This document shows positions 23,901 through 35,711 of a stretch of 64,000 bases of DNA, piece after piece. Positions within the stretch are counted from its first letter, which is position 1; every line of letters starts with the position of its first letter. Made by a program: the position numbers and the translations under genes. The notes under the pieces were generated by a model. That model was not told where the DNA came from. It did not search any database and saw nothing but the letters and a program-made list of their open reading frames with translations. This DNA is from Amaranthus tricolor (lineage: Eukaryota > Streptophyta > Magnoliopsida > Caryophyllales > Amaranthaceae). Where the stretch lies: NCBI RefSeq assembly GCF_026212465.1, contig NC_080050.1, positions 29,360,070 through 29,424,069 on the forward strand, in the 5' to 3' direction.

Positions 23901-26900
23901 ATAAGTGAAATATAATAAGTAAGATGATGATGATGATGATAATTACTTTCTCTGTTCTATAAAAATCATCTCATTAGTAATTTTTAATTTTTTTTATTGG
24001 ACCGTAATTTTAAATTTATAAAGGGGAGAAAAAAGTACTCTCACTAATTCAAATCAAATGTCCCATTTAAAATTTGTACAAATATTAAGACATGAACACA
24101 ATGAAAAGGTGTTGCATCCACAAATTAGGATGAAACCACAATTAAAAGATTTTCCACAATTAAAACTGTCCCATGTACAAAGGAGGGTACCACAACAAAA
24201 TGCGTCCATATAAATAAAAAAAAATTATTATTTAAAAATAAAAATGAGTCAATTAATTAAGGTGAATTAGCCTAAAAAAAAAATAAAACACTAATATTAA
24301 ATTGAAAGAAACACTTTTTTCATTTTGAAATACTTACACAACTAACATATTATGTGAGAAAATATTATTATCATTAGCAAGTTTAATAAAACAGGGAAAG
24401 TATAAAATATTTGATCATTAAAAAGGAAATGGGCCCACTATTGAGATAGTATTGACTTTGATTAGATGAATCAAGTGTTGAGATGGGAGTTATAAATGGT
24501 TTTGAGAATCCAAAGACAAGAAAAAGAGGGAGACAAGAGTATCAATAACACTATTACGTGGCACCATTTGCAACTGTTTGAGATTAACCCCTAATAATAA
24601 CTAATAATTAAATAAGTCAAACTATTACTATTAATTAATTAATTAATTAATTATTAGTGAAAAAGATGATCCATTTTCATTTTCTAACTACAGTTTTCTG
24701 ATTAACAGATCATCACTAATTTTCAGGTATTCTTCTCAGAGCTTCAACTGATCATCTCTAGCTTAATTCGATCATTAATCATTTCACATCACTCCATCAG
24801 GTTTTTCATTTTCTTTATGCTTTTATTTTTTTTAATTTAAATAAGTTTTAGCTGAATTCTTTCTATTTTTTGAGAAATTCTTGTAAATGCTCCATTGATT
24901 TAAATTCTTTTAATCTCTTCTATTCTTTAATCACATAAACAACTACGCTAGCTTAAGTTGGTATTAGATGTACTTTGATTAATGGTAAACTGCCTTATAT
25001 CAAACACTTTAATGCTTGCAAACAGAGCCATTTCTGACCATAGGTAAGGACTATGGTAAATATTTGCCTGAAGTTTAGAGTTAGAAAGGGTCTGACATAT
25101 AAAAATTTTTTAATTAATAAAGTAGACACTTAAAAATTTTCAATTTATGATTAATTATTTTGTCAATTAAAAAGTATATGACATATCTATATTTATAATG
25201 ATAATTATGATATATAGGGTTCGTCTCTGTTATTTTTCTAAACACTGGTCAAAGTTCAAATCGACCCTCCACAAAAAAGGTCTATTTTTTTTAGTTTGTT
25301 TAGGGCAATGCTTGCAAATGGTCTTGTTTTATTAATGCACCTTCAAACTATAATTACGACATTTCTTGGGCATCTTGGTTCATCGCTTCCACTCTTGTTT
25401 GGGCTCCCTAACATGGTGGACTAGGATAAGCATTTAGATTGACCGATTTAGGAAATTAAACCAGGGGCGGGGCAAAAATTTAAAAAGCTTTTGAAGATTC
25501 TGTATTATTTTAAAAATTATGATATTTTTCTAATAATTTTGTATCTTTAAATATTAAATATATACTATTTAATTTAATATTAAGACCTTGATTTTTCAAA
25601 ATCTATACGATTTAACATGTTGAACATGCACAAAATTTCTATAGACATCATTTTGGGAAGAGGAAAACAAGAATAAAGTCAAGCTAGTGTCGTAACAATG
25701 ACCGGCATGGTGTACAACCAACATGACACATGGTTCAACATCTTATTATTACCGCATCACTTCATTTTAAATCAATAAAAGTATCTCAATTATGAATGAA
25801 TAGTGATTATCAATTGTCAATTGGTATCTAATTTTATGAGTAGGATACTAACCGGGTATGATGATGAACATAATTGGAGTCGAGTAGTTAAATTATTTAA
25901 TGTTAGTGTTTGATAAATTAACTGGTTAAAACAGCTTATCATGAAATAACTTATTTATAATAAGTTGCTTACACTAGCTCGTTCAAAAGTAATTAGTCTA
26001 ATTAGTGGATAAAATCAACCATCCTAATCATCTATAATCTATTTTCCTATTAGCAAAATAATAGAAACATAAGGTGGGCTGTGGATAGTAATATCTATTC
26101 AGTCTCTCTTATGACATTTGTCTCAATTTTTTAATCGATGTTATAAATTTGTCTTATTTTTAATTTTGACAATAACTTAAAATTTTATTTAATTCCCATT
26201 TACTTATTTTTTTCCTTACCTAAAAAAATTTAATTATTTCCTTTTTCTCGACTTTTCCATCAAATACCTATAAAATAAATATAGTGAGACGGATGGAAAA
26301 GAATACATGCTTATTTGAGTATAGTTTTGGCCCAACAAAATGAGCCCCCACATTTATGTTCTTAAGAGTAGCTTTATTTGGCTTGTTATTTATAGCTCGA
26401 CGTACCCGACAAATATTTCTAAAAGTATACTTCTTCTGTTTCTTTTTATTTTTTCACTTTAAATTTATCTATTTAAGAGAGAAAAATTTTAATTAAAATT
26501 TTAAAGTATATATTGAAGATAAAATATATTCATGTGAGATCTTGTTAGATTTGTCTTAATGTAAAGTTTTTTAATATATAATTTTCATAATTTTTTATGA
26601 TGCATACTTGGAGATATTAAGGCTTAAAATTTACTAAAAAATATGTACAAAACGTAAAATTTATGCATTTATCAGTTAGATTGATTGATAATTGTTACTA
26701 TAGCGTACTTCTATGTAAAACGTTTTTCTAGTTATCAATATTAAGTGGGTATAATACAATACTTTATTTTAATTTTCTTTTTTTTTTGCAGAGAAAATAT
26801 ATATATATATATATATATATTTAAATTTTCTTTTTTTTTATGCAGACAAATATACATATATTTTAAGCTATATACGTAAACTTTTGAATTTTAAACTTTG

Positions 26901-28082
26901 GTGGAAGGTAAAACAACTAGCTCCACATGATGAATTGTTGATGGTTTTATTAAACAAAATTGATTAAAATAATTAAAATCGCTAATTAGTGTTTTTATGC
27001 AATCTTTAAATGCAATATGAACACTTACGACGGTGTAAGATGTTAATGTCGTTACTTGTTTATGGAAGGCTCAAGCATATTGCTTGGCTCTACTACAATG
27101 TACAAAGGAGTGTTCTACTTAAATAACCAAATGTAGGGTTCAAAAATTTTTGAACAAAAATGCATCGTTAAGCGAATAGGAGCTGCTCATCTGGCGTGGT
27201 CGTTCAAGTACTAAACCAACTCGTCCGAGCAATCATGTTCTAGGGTTCATTGCCTTATGCTAACCTTTGAGGATTTAATATTCTTCTACTCTACCATGTC
27301 ATATAACCATAACAAATCTCAAATCACAGTCATTTAATTTCAATTACCGTAAATACAGATATACTAGACAGAGTGGTGCCAAAAGCATGACATAGCCCAA
27401 TCTCAATGTCCAATATCATTTGTGAATTCAAAATGGGCAATAGCCAATAGCCACAAGTATATCAAAAATTAATGCAAGTAGTACTTTATAAATTAATAAA
27501 ACTATGTATAGGTTGAGATTTTGAGATGGCAACTCAAAAGGGTGAGTCCCACTTGTATTAATGGCGCGTGGACCCCACTCATGTTTCTTTGTGGTGATAA
27601 ACTCACAACTCAATAACGAAATCCCCATCCACTTTTTTTTTAATCTTGACTCATTTATAAGAAATATATATAATAATTATAATTGATAGTGACTTTTTTA
27701 TACAATATGTCTTTATTATTCGTGACAAATGTAGATTAATCGTGACAAATGTAGAACGAAGGTAATACATAGTTTTACATTTATAGAGTATGTAAAAAAT
27801 TTCATAGTTCGAAAGAGAAACTTGTATATGATTTTTTATAGATATCAATAAGTTAAATTAAACTTATGGGAAAATTTGTTAAATTTGTCTCCACGTATAA
27901 AATTTTATTAATAAATATTAAGTCTTGAATACAATTTTTGAAAATGGTGAAAAAAAAAATGAGAAAATTAAATAAAAGCGAAAAAAATTAAATCTTAAGT
28001 CTGAAGTAGTATACTACGAAAAGAAATTAAAGCATAAATCAGTTAATTTGGAAAGTGAAGGTGGTTAATGGTTATCTCCCTC
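20925..28082. other. Gene-poor AT-rich region (7 kb)
   Basis: No coding exon was recognised on either strand. Small features include an (AT)n run at about 26797-26821, a GATGATGATGATGAT run near 23925-23940, a TTAA-rich run near 24630 and fragments of hAT-type MITE ends (GTGTTTGACA near 22683, GTGTTTGATAAAT near 25907). Bases 24540-24800 contain ATTACGTGGCACC and CT-rich leader-like sequence that could be a distant promoter or 5' exon of the phosphatase gene, but no splice link could be shown. Confidence 0.5.
26797..26821. repeat. (AT)n microsatellite
   Basis: An uninterrupted AT dinucleotide run of about 24 bases, framed by two poly-T tracts that both precede GCAGA. Confidence 0.9.
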
Positions 28083-28147
28083 CATTATAAACCCCTCTCT
28101 CTCATCCCTCTAAAATCTAACATAGATGACTGCTGATTTCCAGGATG
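28083..28147 (+). promoter_or_regulatory. Candidate IP5P core promoter and short leader with upstream AUG
   Basis: A TATA-like CATTATAAACCCC at about 28083 is followed by CTCTCTCTCATCCC and a short leader. An ATG at 28126 lies 19 bases before the ATG at 28145 that opens the phosphatase frame, in a different frame and overlapping it. If transcription starts upstream of 28126, ribosomes would meet this AUG first. Confidence 0.4.
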
Positions 28148-31100
28148 CAGCCACGCCATACTCGCCGTCGATCACTCGAGGTACTTCTTCTCTCTCCTCC
28201 TCTTTAATGGAGCTCAATTTTGTTTTTTTAAAATTATGCGGGTAATTAACAAAACCATTGAGAAATTTCCTAATAAAATAGAGTGAAAAAATAAATTTAA
28301 TAAAAAAAAGGGAAAATTTGATGATGATATTGAAAAACTGTAGAGAAATGAAGAAAGAAGTACAAGTGGTAGTGAAACTGGTAATTGTATGAGTTGGGCT
28401 GAATTATGTTGTTTGGGTTGCACCTGCCTGCAGCTGTTATGGCCTAGGGTCGTTCTTCGAAAATGGCTTAATATTTCTACTAAGGATTCTGATTTCAGTG
28501 CTGATACTGATAATGATGACTTCACTGATGATGAAAATGACAATAACAGCAATTTTGATGCTCAAACTTTTGTTGATTCTGATGTTGATGCTCAAGGTAT
28601 TTTTTACTCCCTCCTCTATTTCTATTTGTGTTTTTGGAAGGGTTATTTGATCTTGTAGATTTCATCAAATTCAATAAATATAGAAGTGGGTTTGTTTTGA
28701 TTGTATATGATATGATCACTTATGATGCATTGATTGCAAGTCAAACACTGATTCTCTGGGGTTAATTTCTTATATTTATATGCATTTAACTGATTTTTTT
28801 CTGATTATGAATTTATACTAAATGGGTATTTTTGTTTTTAAGATGAGGTGAATATTGTCTTACATTATGTGGATTTTGATTAATTGGAGCATATTTGCTC
28901 CATTTTTTGCATAAGACTCTATAGGATCAATTGGCTGTTCTCGCCCTAATCTCCATAAGTGTCATCGTAACTGAATATCTAAGACAGATATGCCAACACT
29001 TTTTCCATTTTTTCGCTATTATCCATGGTAGGTTTTCTAAAGTTAGCCTCCCTAATATAAGGTTCAAGTTGTCTTGAAGGCATTTTTGGAATAAGGATGA
29101 TACTTATTGGCAAATGCATCTAAATGGAAAACGATATAAAAATGTGATGTTCCTTAGTTGTGTTTTCTGATGTTGTTGATATACTGGGTTTTCGGACTGA
29201 GGGAGTATACTTCAAGGAACTTTCCCTATGATTACTAGCCCTAGTGTTTCAAGGTGTAAAATATGTCTAACAAGGGCACACGGTAAATAGGAGATTCTGG
29301 TGAACAAATAGGAAACATAATCATATTTAGTTCATTATGATTGCATCATACGGCTAAGTTACGGATCTGGTCTCGACAATGGATGCAAATCGCTTTCGTG
29401 GTCTATGGGGATGGTTTTGTAGTTGTCGCTGCCTAAATTGCAGTTGCGATAAACAAGTGTAACATGATTCGTCAGTTAATTCACTTTTTGAATTCGTGAT
29501 TCGCTCAAAATCACCATAAAATAGTCCAACATTGACCATAATTCGCTTTTTTATTCGCGATTCGGAAGTACATTAGTGAATCATGTGACAGTGCGCTAAA
29601 TTCTAACTGTTGCAAATTGCAATACGCTCATGATGGCGTTGATGCAGACTATATTTTGCACTATAGTGTGTTGATCTATTTATTATAACATAACTTTGTA
29701 TGAACTGGTTGTATAAACCTTACCTTGTTATGTTTTTTTTTGATGGTGTAAATGCGTTTCCATTCGTTCCTTTCATATCTTCTCATACTATCTTCTCATA
29801 CATCAGCACCTTTAAATTTCAGACAATCTACCACGATTGAGACGGCGAAACTCTGAAACTTTCAGGGCTCAATACATTCATAGAAAGGAAATCAAGTATG
29901 TGATTCATCTTGGATAACTCAACCAACAGTTCCTTTTTCTGAGCATCGTTTGTTAAAATCTTTCTTTTTGGCTTGTAGAGTATGTGTTGGGACATGGAAC
30001 GTCGGTGGAAAACTTCCACCTGATGATCTGGATATTGAGGAATGGATAAACGTCAATGACCCTGCTGACATCTATGTACTCGGGTAATTTCTGCAGTGTA
30101 GCTTTTAAGCGTAAACCTATCAGTTCTCAATTTTCTTTTTCTCATTGTATACTAACGGCCTGTTTGTTAAGTGGTAATGAACGGTGGTAATGAGAATGAA
30201 AACTAGTGTAACTTTGGTTGAGAAATCTCTTGGCTACCTTGATAACCGTGCTTGTCCAACTTAATCATCTCATCTTCTTCATAAAATTTATTCCAATGCA
30301 TTAACATTAGAAGATGTGGTATTCGGTGCTAATGGAAATTTGTAAACAAAATCATCACCATGGGAATGAAATGAACTTTTGATGAAATTGTACACTATAA
30401 ATCATTCCCATTACCACCATTTAGTACCACTAACCAAATGACCCGTAACGTGCCTAGTAATTTGGCTTGCCTCCTTGATTTAATAGTGTCTTGTACATCT
30501 TTCTCAACACGTTCTTAAAATTCGTTCAAGAACATTATGATCATTACTCTTGGCTTGCTGTTTTATATTATCCCGGATTAATCATCTATTTCAATCTGCT
30601 ATTGATTTCAAAAGTATTTTTTGATAAACAGTCTCCAGGAAATTGTTCCACTGAATGCTGGAAATATATTTGGGGCAGAAGACAATCGACCAGTCTTACA
30701 ATGGGAAAATATCATACGAGACGCACTTTGTAGAGTGCCAGCTAAAAAGAGCTACAAAAGCTACAGCGATCCCCCTTCTCCGTCAAAGTTCAAGCCTAAA
30801 GAAGATGATCCTGACTTAGAGGATGAGTTATCACTTGATTCTGATAGTGGAGGGGAAGAGGAAGTGTATCCTTTGGACGAGGAGCCTGCTGGATTTTATG
30901 AAGTTAAGGACAAAATGGTCTGCAATGAGGGAATATATAAGGACCATGAAGTTTTAAATAGTGACGAGATTCCATATTCAGCTTTTCAAGGAGAAAAAGG
31001 GTTTTTGAAACGGATCTCTTCTCAAAAGAGGTTGGAAAGATGGCATAGCTTCCAGTCAAATATTCAGAAAGTAGGTGATGAATCTGTGACCAAGCCGGTG

Positions 31101-34100
31101 TCTTCAAAGTTAAATAGAACTCTAAGTGGAACCGAAAGGATTGGTTTGAGCTGGCCTGAGCCACCCTTAGATTTGCTAGCTCAACGAGTTTTGGAGAGAC
31201 CGACTTGTTTTAAGTCAGCAAAATCTTTTAAGATGTCCAAATCTTTTAAGGCATACAATTCTTTCAAGATTACTGGTGACCGCAGGGCATTGTCAGATGC
31301 TTCAGTACTTGCAGAACTTGATCTTGAATCACTCATACAGCGGAGAAGAAGACCAGAGTATGTGAGGATAGCAAGTAAGCAAATGGTTGGAATTTTTCTT
31401 ACAATATGGGTTCGTAAGGGCTTGCGCAAACGCATTCAGAATCTTAAGGTGTCTACTGTTGGTGTTGGTGTTATGGGCTATATCGGTAACAAGGTCTGTC
31501 TCCTTTCTTTTCTTATTCCTTCTTGGTGCTTTGAACCTCATATAATTATCTTATATTCCTTAGGTTATGCTATAGGAAGTGTCGTCCTGTCATTGGAAAT
31601 GTCTAACGGTACTTATTCTTAACTGTGTGCGGCTTCCATGTGAGGTCGGACCTGAAACTATGGCGATTTGCTTTCCTTTAAGAATTTCGGGACTATATTC
31701 TGCTTATAGCTATCTTTGCACGTAAAACTCTATTGATTGTTAAAAAAGGGACCTTTAACTTATTTCACTATCTTTATGTTAGTGTAAATAGAAGTGTAAA
31801 TCAGCTACTCTTTCTGAATAATAATTTTGAATCTTCTGGACGTTACCTTCCCTCTCCCCCAAATTCCAGGGAGCAGTTTCTATCAGCATGTCTATATACC
31901 AGACCCTTTTCTGCTTCATCTGTACTCATCTAACATCTGGGGAAAAGGAATGTGACCAGCTAAAACGAAATGCTGATGTAAATGAAATACACAAGAGGAC
32001 TTTTTTTCGCTCTGATTCAGGTCTGGGAGTTCCGAAAAGCATTTATGACCATGAGTAAGTTGTATTATTCGCATTTCTTGACTTAAATTTTCAGAAAATG
32101 GGATTTTCTTTCTTCAATAGTTCCACGCTTCCATATTGATGCACACACATCGAGATCTGTGCATTGCTGTTAAAATTTTTTTGGTGGCGCTGATAGATGG
32201 GATTTGTTTTTTGTGTTACAGAAGAATAATTTGGCTGGGTGATTTGAACTATCGAATCAACCTGTCATATGAAGAGACACGGAAGCTAATATCCCAAAAG
32301 AAGTTGTCTAAATTGGTTGAGTTTGATCAGGTATCAGCTTATATTAAATACTATTTACCCTTCTTATCCCTAGCATGTTGCAAAAACTTCTGTCATGATA
32401 TGTAGGTATGTCTACATTGTATAGTTTATCCTTCATGTGATTGTCCCACGTTTGTAATCATCACGCAATGTAAAGTGGAAATGCAATACATGTTTCACAT
32501 TATGATCTAAAGGAACAATGATGTAATTCCTGATGTTGTTTATCTTACTTGTCTTGAGTTACTATTGTGTCAAAAGGTGGTCCGTTTTACTGTCAAATGT
32601 ATTTTTATGGAGACACTTGCAACTGCAGCTTGTGAGAGAGTTGAGAAAAGGCCGTGTGTTTGATGGATGGTCCGAAGGTAGATTAAATTTTCCTCCGACC
32701 TACAAGTATGAGATGAATTCCGATACTTATTATGGAGAGGATCCAAAAGTCGGGAGGCGTACTCCAGCATGGTAAGCAATTGACTTCCCTACAAATAATT
32801 GGTGCCTCTAATTTCTGGCTGATTTTTTTCATTTTCTTTTCTTTTCTTCCTCGCCTCACCTTTTTGACTGAACATCCATTTCCTCCCTTTTTTCCTTCTG
32901 TTGACGTTGCCTTGTTCCACTTTTTTGACTGAACATCTGTAAAATAGTTGAGTCAGACACTTGAACAATACCTGCCTTTGACACAACTACCCTGGTGTGA
33001 GATCTTTACTACAAGTATTATTACGCATAGAGGTGTTTAATGGGCTGGACCCCCATTTTGAGTCCTTATCCAGCCCATTTTTAGAAGGGCTTTATAAGAA
33101 CGGGGCTGAAAAAGGGTTTTACTATAATTAAAATGAAGCGGACTATAAAAGAACTCAATAAGAGTCAAAAACGGGCCTTTTCAAATAGTGTAATTACTTT
33201 ATAATTTAAATATTATAAATGACAATGTCAATTGGAATTATTAATATTTTTTCAAATTAATTAATATAAATGATTATTTAATTGTTATAAATTGATAAAT
33301 GGGAATAAAATTTATTTTCATTAATGAAAATGGGCCGGGTTGGGCCAGAAAGCCTGGGCCAATTAAATCCCCTATTATGATTAAAGGGCCCTTATCCAAT
33401 TCGGCCCATATTTAATTGAACCCTGCTTCCCATTGAAGACCCCTAAGTCACTTTATTTAGCCCTATCTTTGATACTAATATACAATTAAAAACATTTATT
33501 CCAATGATCAACCCCTTATATTCTCCAACTCCATTCATTATTTGTACACTGTCGTACAATAAAATACATCCGAAATGTTTTAATGTCTTACTTGGTTTAT
33601 GTAATGTCCATTTCCGATAGAGCCAAAGGTTTATTTGGTTTTCGATTATGATGAACTCGAGTAAAATGACTCATTTAAGTTTATACAACTCTTATTTAAG
33701 TGAAATTGCAAATGATGTTTTGTAATCTATGATCATTGAAATAACCGGTAAAGTTGTGTATATCCAGCCTCCTCCTATGTCGATCTGGTAGAACCCAGCA
33801 CTGAAATACTGTAATGTTGTTGTGCACAAGGTTAAGACAACTATCTCACAAGTTGGGTCGACCCACCTATATATATAATATCATATAAAAATAAATAAAA
33901 CAAAAAATGGTAAAAAAAATTTCGTAACCAATTCCTATAATTATTCGACCCGGCCCTGCCTTGCCAACCCTTCACACCAAGGACCGTTAATAGCCCAACC
34001 CATTATTGACTCGATCTGTAAATGACACGTTAAAAATTTGACCCGACCTTGAACCGTTGGGTTGACCTGCCCCGTTAAACACCTCTACTCACAACAGAAA

Positions 34101-34607
34101 ATTCTCGGTGCATTACCTTCTATACATCTGATTTGATTCCAGCCCTTGCAATTTTCCCTCCAACCGGAAAAGGGTCTTCCCTGTTGCTAGACGCCATTAT
34201 CTTAGGATAGAATAGTTTCATAGTAGGTTATTGAATGCTGATGCTCTTCCTTTCAGGTGTGACCGCATTCTCTCATATGGAAAAGGATTGAAGCTTATCA
34301 ACTACAGAAGATCTGAACTCAAGTTGTCTGATCATCGACCTGTTACTGCGATATATGATGTTGAAGTCGAGGTTTTCTCTCCTAGAAAGTTACAGCGAGC
34401 ACTTACATTTACAGACGCAGAAGTGGAAAACGAAGAGATTGTGATCGACAACAGAATGAATGCGGCATTGAGCCAATTGAGACTGGAAGAGGCAAGTAAC
34501 ATTTCTGTGGTTCGATTTTTCATACCGTCTTAACTCTCAAGTCTCAATTCCCGATATTTTACTCTTGTTATGTTCAGATGCAGGACATGGCTAAATGGGG
34601 CCGCTAA
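28145..34607 (+). CDS. Type I inositol polyphosphate 5-phosphatase (CVP2/5PTase-like)
   Basis: Ten exons (28145-28180, 28434-28596, 29823-29895, 29979-30083, 30632-31493, 31870-32054, 32222-32330, 32629-32771, 34257-34491, 34578-34607) give about 646 residues, typical of plant type I 5PTases. The enzyme removes the 5-phosphate from inositol phosphates and phosphoinositides. The start is a basic leader plus LLWPRVVLRKWLNIS and an acidic stretch. The catalytic core begins at KVCVGTWNVGGKLPPDDLDI and continues LQEIVPLNAGNIFGAEDNRP; a long charged, Ser/Lys-rich insert fills exon 5. Motif I (IIWLGDLNYR, about residues 477-486) and motif II (PAWCDRILSYG, from about 557) are both intact. The last intron appears to use a GC donor (GAG|GCAAGT), leading to MAKWGR and a stop; if unspliced, the frame would end at 34533 instead. 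The final acceptor (34578 or 34584) is also ambiguous. Confidence 0.9.
30154..30450. mobile_element. TIR element (MITE) in IP5P intron 4
   Basis: Left end GGCCTGTTTGTTAAGTGGTA, then ATGAACGGTGGTAATGAGAA. The right end, reverse-complemented, gives GGGTCATTTGGTTAGTGGTA followed by AATGGTGGTAATGGGAA. The inverted repeats are about 40 bp, and TAACG stands outside both ends as a possible target duplication. No coding capacity. Confidence 0.6.
33028..34087. repeat. Element with AGAGGTGTTTAA termini in IP5P intron 8
   Basis: The left edge TAGAGGTGTTTAATGGGC is mirrored by CCCGTTAAACACCTCTA at 34071-34087. The ends are rich in GGGC/GCCC words (GGCTGGACCCCC, GGCCGGGTTGGGCC, GACCCGACC). An internal symmetry near 33031-33450 suggests two nested or adjacent copies. 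It occupies most of the 1.49-kb intron between the PAW|CDR halves of catalytic motif II. Confidence 0.5.
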
Positions 34608-35711
34608 CTTTGGCTGTTTAAGGATCGATTATATCACATGTCATTTCTTTAGCCGTGTGGTTTAATTCATTCATCAACACTATATTGTAGATTGCGGTTA
34701 GCGTGGATCATCTTTCGTACTTTGTACAGGTTTTGGCATATAGATAGAAGTTTGAGTACATCCATTCTTTTAACCGCCAAGTCGACGAAATTATACATTC
34801 AAGGAACAACCAACCAAAGGAATTTGGGTTATTGGTATATTTTTGTTTGTAATTGGTGATAAATCTAATGCTCAAATATTGCAGAAGTTTTCAATACTTT
34901 TGCAGTTGGTGATGTATTTTTTTGTTTGTAATTTGATGGAGTATTTTGTATTTGACATAACATTTGATATGCCTGTAAACTAACATTCGATGTCTGTAAA
35001 CAATGAATCGGTTAACATATATTGCACCCGGATCATAGTGCAAAAACAGGTCATATTGTATTATATGATTTGATTCTAATAAAACTCCATTAAACCTAAA
35101 TCCATGTCACTCGCATCGTAACTAGGGCGGTTGAAGAGACATCTCATGATTTGGCATGGTACCCACATCACTGTGACTATTACTGCAACTAGAGGTGTTC
35201 AATAGGGCGGGTCGACCCAACAGATCAAAAGTCGGATCACATTTTAACGGATCATTAACGGGTTTGTTCAATAACGGATAGAGTCATTAACGCGCCTTGG
35301 TGTAAAGGGTCCGGTGGGTCAAGTCAAATAGGAATTGGTTGCAAAAAAATTTTAACACTTTAAAATATTTTTATACAATATTATTATATGCATAGGGACG
35401 TCAACCCAAAAAGCCATAAAGTAGAATAGAAAAAACTATTTTATAAACTTTTAAAAACGAGTCAAAGTCAGTTAGATTTAAACGAAATTTGACTTGCCCA
35501 GGCCTGTTTAGCATTTGACATAACCCGCCCTAATGCAATCTATTTAAATTACGACCCGACCCGCCCTGACCTAGCCCGTTCAACACCTTTAACCGCAACC
35601 AAAACTATCTTTTACAAAGATCAAAGTTTTGTATGTCAATTGCCAACATTCTTGGTGTATAGTCTATACAAGCCTTCAAAAAATGTGAAATGCAATTTTT
35701 TGATTTATCGT
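34608..35711. other. Convergent spacer between IP5P and DHRS12-like gene
   Basis: Contains the IP5P 3' UTR, one TIR element (35190-35592) and the dehydrogenase 3' UTR. No other gene seen. Confidence 0.5.
35190..35592. mobile_element. TIR element with AGAGGTGTTCAA ends, ~400 bp
   Basis: Left end TAGAGGTGTTCAATAGGGCG then GGTCGACCC. The right end, reverse-complemented, reads TAAAGGTGTTGAACGGGCTA followed by GGGCGGGTCGGGTC. The terminal motif is shared with the element in the last-but-one intron of the phosphatase gene (33028-34087), so the two are probably relatives. Confidence 0.55.

Noticed and set aside
28214..28552. Minus-strand ORF in phosphatase intron 1
   Set aside because: Covers the conserved plus-strand exon 2; serine-rich composition is the complement of the acidic stretch there.
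30904..31541. Several minus-strand ORFs over the phosphatase exon 5
   Set aside because: They are frame shadows of a long, conserved plus-strand exon.
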